Source: Sphingomonas lacunae (GTDB lineage Bacteria > Pseudomonadota > Alphaproteobacteria > Sphingomonadales > Sphingomonadaceae). Taken from it: a stretch of 64,000 nt of DNA. The DNA lies in assembly GCF_012979535.1 (NCBI RefSeq), contig NZ_CP053015.1:1798001-1862000 (forward strand). The letters are read 5' to 3'. The position numbers and the translations under genes are program-made. Within the stretch, counting starts at the first letter, position 1. The number at the start of each line of letters is the position of its first letter. The notes under the pieces were generated by a model. That model did not search any database and was not told where the DNA came from. It saw only the letters and a list, made by a program, of their open reading frames with translations. Shown piece by piece: positions 24,365-34,095 of the stretch.

Positions 24365-26824
24365 TTAGAACCGCAGCCGCGCTCCAATCTGAACTGATCG
24401 CGGCGCGCCCCCTGCATAGAACGTCGATGACAGCAGAGGTCGATCGCCGTCGATCACAGGGCCGCTAAACGGCCGAGCAACGAAGTTACCATTGGCATCG
24501 AAGGCCGTCGGTCCGAGTTGGGCCGCAGTGGCATATTGCTTTTCAAACAGGTTGCGAACCGTAGCGAACAGCGTGACCGCGCTAGCCGGACGGACCTCTA
24601 CGCCGAGGTTGAACACCGCGTAAGCATCGGTCTTGCCCGGGCCGAGGAAATAGACGCCGTCAGGCTGGTGAAGATTGTTCTCGTTGCCGCGCGCATTGAC
24701 CCCGGAGGCCGCAATCATATCGAGACTGAAACTGACCTGCCGAATCGGGCTCCATTGAGCTCCGGCCTTCAACAGGTGGCGTGGGATCAGCGGAATGCGG
24801 TCACCGGGACTGATGGCAATGCTGCCTTCGAAGCCCGGTGCCACAGCATCATTGGCCGAGTTGGGAGAGCCGCCAACCACTTCGGGCGAGCGGTAGGTCG
24901 CGTCTAGATAAGTGTAGCTGGCCAAGAGCGACAACGCGCCGAATGTGGCCGAGCCCTCGATTTCGAAACCTTGCCGCCGGGTCTTCCCGAAATTGCGGAA
25001 ATAGCCGAACCCTGAGGGATCGTCGGTCACGAACAGGATGTCGTCGCTGGCATCGGTCCGGAACAGGCTGCCGCCGAGCGTCCACGTATCACCTCGCAGC
25101 GAAGCACGCGCTTCGATCGTCTGTGCTACCACCTGCCGCAGCGGCGGATCGCCCGCGAGCGCATTGGGCAGGCGGCACGGGCTGGCGGGGTCAGAGCAGC
25201 CTAGCTCGATCGCCGAGGGCGCGCGCGAGGCTTGCGACCATGATAGCGTGAGTTCCGCCCCCTTTGTTGGCTGCCAGGTCAGCGAAGCCGAGGGGTTGAA
25301 GTGATCGTAGACCGGATCGCTGTCGAGCGAACCGGTGCCGCCGCCGGGGGTGATACGGTCACGGTTGTGGATGGATGTGCGGTCATAGCGCCCTCCCAGA
25401 TCAAGCCGCAGGCGCTTGGCCAACTGCGCGCTTTCCAGCGCGTAGATCCCGAGGCTGGCGGTGCGGCTGTGCAGGTCGACCCGCGCATCGAAAGCGCCTT
25501 CGGAATTCTGGGTCCCATCGGCAAAGGCACCGGGACCATCGACCGTGACCACCGTGCGGTCGGGTAGCAGATAGCCGAACTGCGAACGCTGCGCGAAATC
25601 GGCACGGGCATTCACGTAGGACAGGCCGAAAGTGAGGCTCTGTTCGATGCCCGCAATGGGTTCGCGCATCGCCAGTTCGCCGCCAAAGCCCCATTCGCTT
25701 TGCGTCGTCAGTGAACGGTTCGCGAGGCCGTTGCACTTCTCGTTCGGTTCCTCGTTGAGCAGGACATTGGCGATGCAGCGCCACTTGGGAAACGCCGTGT
25801 TAACCTGACTCTCGCCAGTCAGCGGAAACCCTGTATAGCCCGCAGCAGTCAGCGCGGCCCGTTCGGCGGCATTGGGCTGATACAAGCTTTGGCCCAGCGA
25901 GCCGTCGTTGACGTCGCCGTTGAAAGTCGCGGTGCGGGTGCGCCGCCAGAACGCGTTGCTGCTGAAGCTGACTGTGTCGGAGAGCGCATGGCTGCCCTTG
26001 AGATTGACCAGCCAGGCCCGGCTTCTGGTGTTGTCGGGCGCGGTGTAGATACTCGACCGGTCGGCGGCAAGCAGACGCATTTCCTGAAGGCCGTTGCCGT
26101 TGAGGTTTGTGTCGGCGAAATGGCCGGAAAGCGACAGATCGCTTTGCGCGTCGCTCCAGCCCAGTTTGGCAAAGGTGCGGGTCGCACGCGAGGGCGAAAA
26201 ATCGCGCCAGCCATCCTCGCGAAAATGATCGGCGGTGATGAACCAGTTGAGGCCATTATCGGCTTGGTCGCCCCACTGGGCGTTGCCGGTGAAGCGATTG
26301 AACGAACCATAGCTTGCTTCCAGCCCAATGCCCGGATCGTTCTTGCCATCCTTGGTCCGAACCGTCAGCGCGCCGCCCAACGAATTACGTCCAAACTGTG
26401 GGGCAGAGCCTGATATTAGGTCGATTTGGGCTATGGCCGATGTCGGGATCAGGTCCCAGTTGACCACTTCGGCAAAGGGCTGGTTGACCCGCACCCCATC
26501 GAGATAGACCGACAGACCTTGCGGCGTGCCGAGCAGCGGCGAAGCCGTGAAACCACGAAAGCTTATATCATTTTGCAGGGGATTGCCCTGCATGTCGTTG
26601 ACACTCACCCCTGCTGCGGTGCGGACGAGTTGATCGGCCACGCTGACCGCGCCTGAAATTTCAAGCGCCTTCGCATCAGCGACCTTAGCCTCAGCACCTC
26701 CGAGCGGACTTGCCGTGACTAAGATCTGATACTGGTCTTTTTCCGCACCAAACGCTTTGCCGGGCAGCACGCTCCAAGCAATTGATCCGAGTACGATTGC
26801 TCGCAGTGCAGTCATGGAGCTCAA
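24365..26824 (-). CDS. TonB-dependent receptor (third of operon)
   Basis: An 819-residue outer-membrane receptor with a signal peptide (MSSMTALRAIVLGSIAWSVL), a plug domain (DQLVRTAAGVSVNDMQGNPL and the FGRNSLGGALTVRT plug signature) and a large beta-barrel ending in ARLRF with the terminal Phe. Plug content QGLSVYLDGVRVNQPFAEVVNWD is typical of receptors with unknown ligand. It imports a substrate using TonB energy. Its ATG overlaps the stop of the preceding receptor by four bases, making it the last gene of a leftward operon. Ligand is inferred only from neighbours. Confidence 0.88.
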   Translation of the reverse strand: MSSMTALRAIVLGSIAWSVLPGKAFGAEKDQYQILVTASPLGGAEAKVADAKALEISGAVSVADQLVRTAAGVSVNDMQGNPLQNDISFRGFTASPLLGTPQGLSVYLDGVRVNQPFAEVVNWDLIPTSAIAQIDLISGSAPQFGRNSLGGALTVRTKDGKNDPGIGLEASYGSFNRFTGNAQWGDQADNGLNWFITADHFREDGWRDFSPSRATRTFAKLGWSDAQSDLSLSGHFADTNLNGNGLQEMRLLAADRSSIYTAPDNTRSRAWLVNLKGSHALSDTVSFSSNAFWRRTRTATFNGDVNDGSLGQSLYQPNAAERAALTAAGYTGFPLTGESQVNTAFPKWRCIANVLLNEEPNEKCNGLANRSLTTQSEWGFGGELAMREPIAGIEQSLTFGLSYVNARADFAQRSQFGYLLPDRTVVTVDGPGAFADGTQNSEGAFDARVDLHSRTASLGIYALESAQLAKRLRLDLGGRYDRTSIHNRDRITPGGGTGSLDSDPVYDHFNPSASLTWQPTKGAELTLSWSQASRAPSAIELGCSDPASPCRLPNALAGDPPLRQVVAQTIEARASLRGDTWTLGGSLFRTDASDDILFVTDDPSGFGYFRNFGKTRRQGFEIEGSATFGALSLLASYTYLDATYRSPEVVGGSPNSANDAVAPGFEGSIAISPGDRIPLIPRHLLKAGAQWSPIRQVSFSLDMIAASGVNARGNENNLHQPDGVYFLGPGKTDAYAVFNLGVEVRPASAVTLFATVRNLFEKQYATAAQLGPTAFDANGNFVARPFSGPVIDGDRPLLSSTFYAGGAPRSVQIGARLRF

Positions 26825-28830
26825 TTTCTTATCCTAAATACCGCTCTCACCTGACGAGGCTCGACTGGATGGATATGTCGATCTTCCGTTCCTCCGGACT
26901 GCTCTCCAGGCAACCGCGAGGCATACCAGTAGCTGATGTCCGGGTCCTTGGCATCAAACAGGTTCAACACGTCCAATCCAAGACGCACCCGGCCAGACTC
27001 CCAATAGGCTCCCAGGTTCACAAGCGTTGTTGGTTGCGATCGCTGCGAACTATCCTCGATCAGCGGAGCACCTGCAAAATGCCGCAGCCTTGCCGTTAGC
27101 GTTGTTCGAGGTGAGACTTTTGCGCTGATCCCGCCGCCCAGCACAAATGGCGTCGCACCCGGGATATGACCCTGCCCAGCATCCACACCCCGAAACCGTG
27201 CATGCGTCCAGGATGCTGTGCTGTCTAAAGTGAGCCCTTCACTTGGCCGCCAAAACAGCGCGAGTTCACTGCCAAACCGCCGCGACGCGTCATTGGGCTC
27301 CGTGGTTCCAGCATCTCCCACAAATACAAGTTCTGATGCCAGATCGAGCCAATAGCCCACTAGCGACGCCGTCAGGCGTGAACGCTCTATGCGTGCACCG
27401 AGCTCTGCGCCGCGGGAGCGTGCGAAGACTGGAACCTTATCGGCTGACGCGCCGCTCGCTGGATCCACTTGGATAGCGGCTCCGCGGACATCGTTAGAAT
27501 GATATCCCTCACCATAATTGGCGTAGAGTTCGATCCCGCCACCCGCTTGCCATGCCAATGCAGCCTTGGGCGTTACGATTGCAGCCGATCCCTTCCCAGA
27601 GTTCAGCGCTAGATCAGACTTCACATCATAGGTGATAGCATCACCACGCAGGCCAAGCACGAGGCGTAGGTTGCGCGCCAATGAGAGTTCCGCCTCACCG
27701 TATAGGCCCCCACCAAATTCGTCGACTCGATCTTCGCGAACGGTGCCTACCACTTCTCCCATGACCGTATCGTAGAGCCCAACTTGGCCGATCCTGTCCC
27801 AGCGCGTGTCGGCACCAATGCGCCAGGTCACGCGGTCACCCTTGAACTCATGACGAATCGAGCCGCCAAATACGCCACGCCTGTCGGCCTGACGGAACTG
27901 ATCGCCGCTCACAGGATCATCGAGAAAGTAGGTGAAATTTGAGGTCAGCTCGAGGCGCGATCCAATCGCATAGGCCGAGACACGCGTATCCCCGAATTGG
28001 CCGTTGAATGTCAGCGCGATCCGTCCAGCTCGGCCACCAAGATGAGGGTCGATAAAGCCATTGCGCGGTATCAGACCAGAGGCGATCGCGCGTTCCGGCA
28101 CCTGATCGGTCGAGGTCCAGCTATTGGCATAGCCTGACAGGCCAAGTGACCAATTGACCGCTGTATATTTGAGCAACCCATTGAACTTGCGCTGCCGTTC
28201 ATCAAGCACCCATGGCCCATCGGAAACGGTAGCGTCCAATGCACCGAGTAGCGAGCCGCTTGCGATATCGGCGCTCCCGGCGGCCAAGCCGCGCCAATAG
28301 CCAAAAGATCCCCCCGTCACTTCGACAATGGGACGGCCAAGCCGCGACTTTGTTACAAACCGCATCGATCCGGCAGAGGCAAAATCACCATCTGCAGCGT
28401 GGTAGGGTCCCTTTGCATAATCGATCCGCTCGACCATTTCGGGGATCAGAAAGTTGAGATCGAGATATCCCTGCCCGTGCCCATGGCTGCGCATATTGAT
28501 CGGTGCACCGTCGACAAAGCCAGCGAGGTCAGTGCCATGGTCCAGGTTAAACCCGCGCAGGAAATACTGATTGGCCTTGCCTGAACCGGAATGCTGCGTA
28601 GCAATCAGGCCGGGCACATTTTCAGCCAGCTCGCCAACCCGGCTAATCGGACGATTTTCAAAGTCGGCATAGCCAACCACGCCTTCAGACCCGCTGGTAG
28701 CGATCCCGACCTGATCTATCGACCGGCCATAAACGATGATTTCGTTTTCAATGGCACCTGGGGGAGCCTCGGCAAACGCCGGCGCGGCGGGCAGAGCCAA
28801 TGCAACAGACAGCCATCGAACATTGATCAT
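26821..28830 (-). CDS. TonB-dependent receptor (second of operon)
   Basis: About 669 residues from ATG 28830, chosen because the signal peptide MINVRWLSVALALPAAPAFA begins there; a longer frame to 28914 would overlap the PepSY gene. Plug features include GLIATQHSGSGKANQYFLRG and FASAGSMRFVTKS. The barrel ends in RAVFRIRN. The plug text HGTDLAGFVDGAPINMRSHG includes histidine-rich positions (MRSHGHGQGYLDLN), which could contact a metal or metal chelate. Four-base overlap with the next receptor gene. Confidence 0.87.
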   Translation of the reverse strand: MINVRWLSVALALPAAPAFAEAPPGAIENEIIVYGRSIDQVGIATSGSEGVVGYADFENRPISRVGELAENVPGLIATQHSGSGKANQYFLRGFNLDHGTDLAGFVDGAPINMRSHGHGQGYLDLNFLIPEMVERIDYAKGPYHAADGDFASAGSMRFVTKSRLGRPIVEVTGGSFGYWRGLAAGSADIASGSLLGALDATVSDGPWVLDERQRKFNGLLKYTAVNWSLGLSGYANSWTSTDQVPERAIASGLIPRNGFIDPHLGGRAGRIALTFNGQFGDTRVSAYAIGSRLELTSNFTYFLDDPVSGDQFRQADRRGVFGGSIRHEFKGDRVTWRIGADTRWDRIGQVGLYDTVMGEVVGTVREDRVDEFGGGLYGEAELSLARNLRLVLGLRGDAITYDVKSDLALNSGKGSAAIVTPKAALAWQAGGGIELYANYGEGYHSNDVRGAAIQVDPASGASADKVPVFARSRGAELGARIERSRLTASLVGYWLDLASELVFVGDAGTTEPNDASRRFGSELALFWRPSEGLTLDSTASWTHARFRGVDAGQGHIPGATPFVLGGGISAKVSPRTTLTARLRHFAGAPLIEDSSQRSQPTTLVNLGAYWESGRVRLGLDVLNLFDAKDPDISYWYASRLPGEQSGGTEDRHIHPVEPRQVRAVFRIRN

Positions 28831-28864
28831 GGCCCTACTGCCGCCCTTCAATCTAAGTATCATT

Positions 28865-30289
28865 TTAGCGCTGGTTACCAACCGATATGCCGAGCCATTT
28901 CGCCAAGCTCGCAAATCGGCGAATGATTAGCAACTCGATGAGCCACATCGCCAGCAGTGAGGCGGCAAGCAGCGGCAGAAAAGCAGCTAATACCAGGATT
29001 AGAGCTGCGATGCCCTTCAGCTTTGTCGGTGACGCCGAAGCCGGCGGAGCGCCAAGCTGCCCGTCGGGCTTCCGCCGCCGCCACATGACGAAACCCGTGA
29101 TAGACAACGTCACAAGCATCAGGGCGGTTACAACACCGATAAGTTGGTTGAACCACCCGAACAGCTGACCTTCATGCCAAGCGACACCATAGCCGACCAC
29201 CTGGTCGATGACGTGTTTGTCGGCAAACGTCTCGCGGGAGGTCTGATTGCCAGTCATTGGATCATAAGTCAGCGTTACGCGGAGCGGCCGGTTCTGAGTG
29301 TCAGATTGCACTGACCAGTCGGTGGTGGCCTTTCGGCCAAAGCGCTGTGGCCCACCCGGAGGGGTCACGATCACCGGGAACGGCAAGCGCTGGCTTTTCG
29401 CTTCGGCAACGATCTGGCTGAGCGAAACGGGTGTCATGGCCATGGTCATCACGGACCCATCCGGCATTACATGCGACATCGTTGGCATGGCTGGATTGCT
29501 GACCGCCATCGCGCCGTGAGCGTGATCAGCGTGTTCAGTGTCACCGGCAGGTTGACCGCCGATGGTCCAATCTTGCTGACCCTTAACCCAGCCCATTTCA
29601 GTTCGCACAGCCTTGAAGGCGCTGCCCCATACGTCTGCCCAGGGCAGCCCGGTCAGTAAGAGCACCATGGCAAGGCCCGAGACCCAGAAGCCCGTCACGG
29701 AATGCAGATCGCGCCAAACCACTTTTTTCCCGCCTGAAAGGCGTGGCCAGACCACCCCCGCCAACCCGCGTCCGCGCGGCCACCAGAGGTAGAGCCCGGT
29801 CAGGATCATGACGATTGCCCAGCTGGCTGCGAGCTCCACAATCCAACTGCCGCGCTTGCCAAGCAAAAGTTGCCCATGAATGTCGTGGGCCACCTGCATG
29901 ATCCGCCGCTCGGGGTCGAGAACGCCGACCACCTTACCCTGCGGCGAAACAAAGACGTCGCGCATTTCCGGCCGCGCTGAGCCTTCGCTGGCCAGTGTGA
30001 CGTGGATCAAAACGGCGTCGCTCTCGCTCTGCGGCAAGCGATAGGAATGAAGCCGCGATCCGGGAAAAGCCGCAAGCGCAGCCTTGACCTGAGCATCGGG
30101 AGAAGCGGCGTTTTCGGTTGGCAGATCACGCCAGGCTCGTTCCTCCCAGCGCTCTACCTGTGGTTTGAACAGGTAGGCCGCGCCGGTCAGGGACAGGATC
30201 AGCACCATGGGCACGACGAACAGTCCAGCATAAAAATGCCAGCGCCAGATCGTCCGATAGAGCCAGGCTCTGCTGGTCTGGTCGTTCAT
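28865..30289 (-). CDS. PepSY-TM membrane protein with His/Met-rich insertion
   Basis: A 474-residue inner-membrane protein of the PepSY-associated/PiuB type with four to five membrane segments (HFYAGLFVVPMVLILSLTGA near the N-terminus, and two at the C-terminus). Between them is a periplasmic stretch rich in His and Met: HADHAHGAM, MPTMSHVMPDG and SVMTMAM, which looks like a soft-metal binding region. Family members act in iron-siderophore reduction or uptake; the Met/His content suggests copper or another soft metal, which is inference. It starts four bases after the stop of the first receptor and ends 34 bases before the second receptor. Confidence 0.85.
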   Translation of the reverse strand: MNDQTSRAWLYRTIWRWHFYAGLFVVPMVLILSLTGAAYLFKPQVERWEERAWRDLPTENAASPDAQVKAALAAFPGSRLHSYRLPQSESDAVLIHVTLASEGSARPEMRDVFVSPQGKVVGVLDPERRIMQVAHDIHGQLLLGKRGSWIVELAASWAIVMILTGLYLWWPRGRGLAGVVWPRLSGGKKVVWRDLHSVTGFWVSGLAMVLLLTGLPWADVWGSAFKAVRTEMGWVKGQQDWTIGGQPAGDTEHADHAHGAMAVSNPAMPTMSHVMPDGSVMTMAMTPVSLSQIVAEAKSQRLPFPVIVTPPGGPQRFGRKATTDWSVQSDTQNRPLRVTLTYDPMTGNQTSRETFADKHVIDQVVGYGVAWHEGQLFGWFNQLIGVVTALMLVTLSITGFVMWRRRKPDGQLGAPPASASPTKLKGIAALILVLAAFLPLLAASLLAMWLIELLIIRRFASLAKWLGISVGNQR

Positions 30290-30293
30290 GACT

Positions 30294-32600
30294 TTACCAC
30301 TTCGCTTTCAGATCAAGAACGAACGTCCGCTGCGGTAGCGGATGCGACACATAGGCCTGATCGTTGAACAGGTTATCAATCCCAGCGCCTAGTTCGAGCT
30401 GCTTGCTGAGCTGCCAGGTCACGCGGGTGTCGACTGTGAAGTACTCGGTCTGGAAACCATATGCGTCCCCGCGGACTATTCCAAAAAGGTCGGAGTTGGG
30501 ACGCGATGCGTAGCGCCACCCGATCGATGCCTTGACCGGCTCAGCCACGCGATACCGAATGTTGCCGTTGGCTCGCCATTCCGGGATACGGGGGAACTGA
30601 ACCCCTTCGGCGGCTGGATTGGCAGCGTTCTTAACCGTCTTTGCATCGATCCAGGCCAGGTTAGCGTCAACATCAAGGCCCTGAATCAGGATGTCCTTGG
30701 CTTCAACCATTAGCTCGGCGCCGTATTGCCGGACCTGATCGACATTCTTGTAGCTGGTGATGACCGTGCCGAACTGATTGAGGCCGCTGAAGCTGAAGAT
30801 GGCATCCTTGATGTTCTGGTAGAACAGGCTGAGCGTCGTTTGAACCTTCCCGGTACCGTAACGCAGGATGAGGTTTGCATCCTCCGAGCGTTCAGCCTTC
30901 AGGTTAGGGTCGAAGCTTTGCGGATCGATGGCTTGCGATATGTCATCAAAGCGACCTTGGTAGAGTTCGCCAACCGTTGGAAAGCGCTTGGACGTTCCAA
31001 GGCTGATCTGGACCGCCAGTGCATCGCTTAGTTCACCTTGCAGGCTCAGCTTGGGACTGAAGCTGTTATCCGTTCGCGTGGGATAACCATCGTCCTTGCG
31101 GGCGCCCGAATAGACTTTCGCAATGCCGCCATCATAAGCGCGCCAGCCGTCATACCTTAGGCCTCCGGTCAGGACCCAGCTATTGCCAAGGTCAATCGCG
31201 TCTTCAAGCCACACCCCCCAGAGGCTGGTCTTGCCATAGGTTGAGGTTGAATAGGTTGGGGCAGTTGCAGCGTCCCAGTTTGTCGTCGTGAAGCTATCGG
31301 TCGAGGTCTGGTAGAGGTTGGCGTTCGCACCCAAGGCGATCTTGTGCTGGCCAAATGCGCGCTCGATCGTAAGATCCCCGGTGTACCAGCCGGGTGCGTT
31401 GACGAGAGACTGCGTGCCCTGTCCCAGCGCAACGCCTGTGGCATAATCCTTCGAAGTGCGGGTGTCCCACTTGGGGATCCAATATCGCGAGAGGTTTAGA
31501 GACACATCCCAGCCGGCAGCAGGGCCCGCCAGCTTGAGGCCGGCCAGATATTCGGTTCGGCGGGTCTTCGACATGGTGAGGCCGGTTGCATTCCAGACTC
31601 TGCCGCCGAAGCTGACCTTACCCTGATAGACCGGCGCAACAGTACTGGCGTTCACCAGCCAGCTTCGCGGGTCAGTCAGATCCTGCCTGGTCAACCAGAC
31701 CATGCCCAGCGCGTCGATTTGCCAACCGTCCGCAGTCGCGTAGCCAATGCGCAGTCGGGCCTGATCTTGGGTCACGTCAACGGGTGAGGCGGCACCAAAC
31801 ACCGGCGTGGCGAGACGTGGGTCTTCATAGGCTCCGGTCACGGCTGTGCCGGTGCCGGTTGTGGCAGTCAGCAGGTTATAGGTCATCGACTGGCCGGTGT
31901 TTTCAAAATGGCGGCCAGAAATCCGCACCGACCAAGGGCCATCTTTCTGCTTCCAGTTGACGCCGCCTTCCAGGCTGTAGCCCTTGAAGGTCTCGTCAAA
32001 GCCATATTCCTTAAACGGCATGATCATGGTTTGCGCCGTCGCATAGGCCCCAGTTTCTTTAGGCTCCTGGGTCGTCACAGAGATCACGCCGCCCATCGAG
32101 TTGCCGCCATACCGCGCAGAATAGGGACCATAGACAATGTCGAACTGGCGCACTTCGGCCGGGCCGACGACATTCCACTTGGGCGGAAAATCCCACCGGT
32201 TGCCAAGGAAGTTGGATACGACAAAGCCGTCGACCATGACGATCGTGCGCGCGCTCTGGATCGTATTGGCGCCGCGCAGTGCAACCACCGCGTTATCATC
32301 GCCCGCAAACCGCTTGCGAACGAAGAAGTTCGGCGCGTACTTCATAAGGTCTTCGACATTGAGCGCGTTGACTGCGTCGAATTCCTCCTGCCCCAGCGAG
32401 ACGGAAAGCCCGCGTGGGACCACGGTGATGGGAGCGTCCTTCTGGCCTACCACTAGAATTGTTGACGCGTCTGCGGCTGCATCGGCTGAGGAGGCGGATT
32501 CTTCTGCAAAGGCAGTTGTGGAACTCAGTGCTACCGCCAGTGCAATCATCGACGACTTAATTGAAATCTTGGGCGAGATCGCCGCATTAACTTTAGACAT
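30294..32600 (-). CDS. TonB-dependent receptor (first of operon)
   Basis: A 768-residue receptor: signal peptide up to the AFAEE cleavage region, a TonB box-like segment (STILVVGQKD), a plug with YGPYSARYGGNSMGGVISV and a barrel that ends LDLKAKW. It is separated from the DUF2946 gene by 117 bases and from the PepSY gene by four. The arrangement of one receptor, PepSY and two more receptors suggests uptake of one compound in several forms or of several related ones. No ligand can be named from sequence. Confidence 0.88.
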   Translation of the reverse strand: MSKVNAAISPKISIKSSMIALAVALSSTTAFAEESASSADAAADASTILVVGQKDAPITVVPRGLSVSLGQEEFDAVNALNVEDLMKYAPNFFVRKRFAGDDNAVVALRGANTIQSARTIVMVDGFVVSNFLGNRWDFPPKWNVVGPAEVRQFDIVYGPYSARYGGNSMGGVISVTTQEPKETGAYATAQTMIMPFKEYGFDETFKGYSLEGGVNWKQKDGPWSVRISGRHFENTGQSMTYNLLTATTGTGTAVTGAYEDPRLATPVFGAASPVDVTQDQARLRIGYATADGWQIDALGMVWLTRQDLTDPRSWLVNASTVAPVYQGKVSFGGRVWNATGLTMSKTRRTEYLAGLKLAGPAAGWDVSLNLSRYWIPKWDTRTSKDYATGVALGQGTQSLVNAPGWYTGDLTIERAFGQHKIALGANANLYQTSTDSFTTTNWDAATAPTYSTSTYGKTSLWGVWLEDAIDLGNSWVLTGGLRYDGWRAYDGGIAKVYSGARKDDGYPTRTDNSFSPKLSLQGELSDALAVQISLGTSKRFPTVGELYQGRFDDISQAIDPQSFDPNLKAERSEDANLILRYGTGKVQTTLSLFYQNIKDAIFSFSGLNQFGTVITSYKNVDQVRQYGAELMVEAKDILIQGLDVDANLAWIDAKTVKNAANPAAEGVQFPRIPEWRANGNIRYRVAEPVKASIGWRYASRPNSDLFGIVRGDAYGFQTEYFTVDTRVTWQLSKQLELGAGIDNLFNDQAYVSHPLPQRTFVLDLKAKW

Positions 32601-32717
32601 GATAAAACCTGTTCACTGTGACGCCTGATCATCCGAACCGGATGTCAGACGCGCGCGAAGGCAAAGCCTGAGCGCAGGTCAGCAGCGAACGTGGTGTTTG
32701 TTGTCCGCTGCGCGAGC

Positions 32718-33116
32718 TTAGCTCAGCGCAGGCGGGCCTTGAGATGGCGGCGGCGGGGCAGCAAGACGGCTGATTGTCAGATCAGCAATGGCCGTCCCAA
32801 CGAAGATGGTCAGGCCATAAACGAAGGGGAGAATAGTCGGCAACTCAGCGCTTGCCAGTAGACCATGGCCCAAGCCCGCAGCGAAAACGCAAGGGCTATC
32901 AGCGGTGCGCTGCTGCTTTTCGCCAGGGAGCTTTTTGCCGAGGTCAATGGTGACCGTTTTGCCGCTCATGCCAGAGCAGAGTTCGACGACCAGACCTTGG
33001 GAGCTGACCGTCGGCATAAAGCCGGTCGGGATCAGAACGCGCAGGGAGAGCGCGAGCAGCACAGCAATCGCAAAAAGCGACTTCCCTGCCTTCGAATCTC
33101 GGGCCCATGCGTTCAT
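32718..33116 (-). CDS. DUF2946 family protein
   Basis: A 132-residue protein with the DUF2946 pattern: an N-terminal membrane segment (SLFAIAVLLALSLRVLIPTGFMP), GLVVELCSGM with a cysteine, and SPCVFAAGLGHG with a cysteine and histidine, then a second hydrophobic segment and a Pro-rich tail. Such proteins are found beside copper-related or TonB/PepSY genes, and the Cys/His/Met positions could bind metal, but function is not established. It is the first gene of the leftward operon; a palindrome sits just upstream. Confidence 0.78.
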   Translation of the reverse strand: MNAWARDSKAGKSLFAIAVLLALSLRVLIPTGFMPTVSSQGLVVELCSGMSGKTVTIDLGKKLPGEKQQRTADSPCVFAAGLGHGLLASAELPTILPFVYGLTIFVGTAIADLTISRLAAPPPPSQGPPALS

Positions 33117-33124
33117 GGGCAGGG

Positions 33125-33153
33125 TCGGTAGCGTAAGAAAGTTACGCTGTCAC
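33125..33153 (-). promoter_or_regulatory. candidate promoter with central palindrome for the metal-uptake operon
   Basis: On the minus strand, -35-like GTGACA (33153-33148) and -10-like TACCGA (33130-33125) are 17 bases apart, and the dyad AGCGTAA-5 bases-TTACGCT (33148-33130) fills the spacer. That layout is seen with MerR-type or repressor operators. The DUF2946 ATG lies about nine bases after the -10, implying a very short leader. Confidence 0.5.
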
Positions 33154-33420
33154 CTTTTCAGCCGAACCCCTCATTGCGAGCTGCACTCTTGGTTGCGAGA
33201 GCATATGCAGATGGGAGCCAAATGCTCCGTCATGAGATTCGAAATTTCACTACGGTTGATATATTTCAATAGCTTATGCCCCAGAGAAGGTTCGACGCCG
33301 GTCGACTGCCCCCCGCCAGCACAATAATTCGAATCCAGCCCATATCGGCTGGTATTCTTAGATGCCGGTTGCGCCTCAAGCTGAAGGACGGTTACGGCGA
33401 AGCGAACGGGGCTTTGACCT
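33154..33420. other. non-coding stretch between the metal operon and the Rieske gene
   Basis: About 270 bases, AT-richer in the middle, no supported gene. The Rieske gene ends on the right side of it (minus strand) and the operon starts on the left, so it holds the end of one and the upstream region of the other. Confidence 0.5.
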
Positions 33421-34095
33421 TTAGTCCAAGGCTCCCGCAGCGCGGTTGGTCCAGCCGCTGATCTGACCTGACAGGCATTGGCCAGTGCGGGCATCGAAAC
33501 GGTATCCGTGCCATGGGCAGATCATCACGCCGTGAGCATCGGGTTCACAGTCGAGCGGCAATCCCTGATGCGGGCAGGCCAAGGGTACATCAATAATGGA
33601 ACCGTCAGCCAGCGCCACCTGGCGCCTGGATTTGTGGAGTTTGGCGCCTTCCTTGAGCGCACGGGCGCGGTGAATCATCTTGGGTTCGTCTTCGTCGATC
33701 AGTTGATTCCACAACGTGGCATAAAATTCGCCCGCGGCCGCGATGTCGAGACCGGGATGGTCTGGAACGAAGAAGCGCAGCCGCATGGTAGTGCGTTCAT
33801 CGCCTGCTGGTAAGGTCCGGCACGTCGTCCTACCGATTTCGTAACCTTCCTCGTCAAAGGTCCTGTTGCAATAACCCAGCCGGTCTGCGTCCAGAGTAAC
33901 AGTCATTCGCAGTGCCTGCCCGCCACGCAGCACAACCCGCGCATCCCACCCATTGCGATCAGCGTGATTGAGGGCAATGCTTTCAAAAGCAAAGGCGTGG
34001 ACATGGGGCAGATGCTCCCAGTCCAGTTCATCCTCTATCACCCGGACAGCGCTGGCCCGGACTTCGCGCACCAATTGGCCGACTTCAATCATCAT
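33421..34095 (-). CDS. protein with N-terminal oxygenase-like and C-terminal Rieske domain
   Basis: A 224-residue protein whose Rieske [2Fe-2S] site is at the C-terminus: Cys174 and His176 (CPH) and Cys193 and His196 (CPWH), followed by GYRFDARTGQC. In classic ring-hydroxylating oxygenases the Rieske domain is N-terminal, so the order is reversed. The first 150 residues (ELDWEHLPHVHAFAFESI, then a strand-rich region) resemble the catalytic SRPBCC-like half of such oxygenases, but a complete iron-binding triad was not identified. It may be a small oxygenase or an electron carrier. Start: ATG 34095, or the next codon. Cytoplasmic, monocistronic. Confidence 0.75.
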   Translation of the reverse strand: MMIEVGQLVREVRASAVRVIEDELDWEHLPHVHAFAFESIALNHADRNGWDARVVLRGGQALRMTVTLDADRLGYCNRTFDEEGYEIGRTTCRTLPAGDERTTMRLRFFVPDHPGLDIAAAGEFYATLWNQLIDEDEPKMIHRARALKEGAKLHKSRRQVALADGSIIDVPLACPHQGLPLDCEPDAHGVMICPWHGYRFDARTGQCLSGQISGWTNRAAGALD

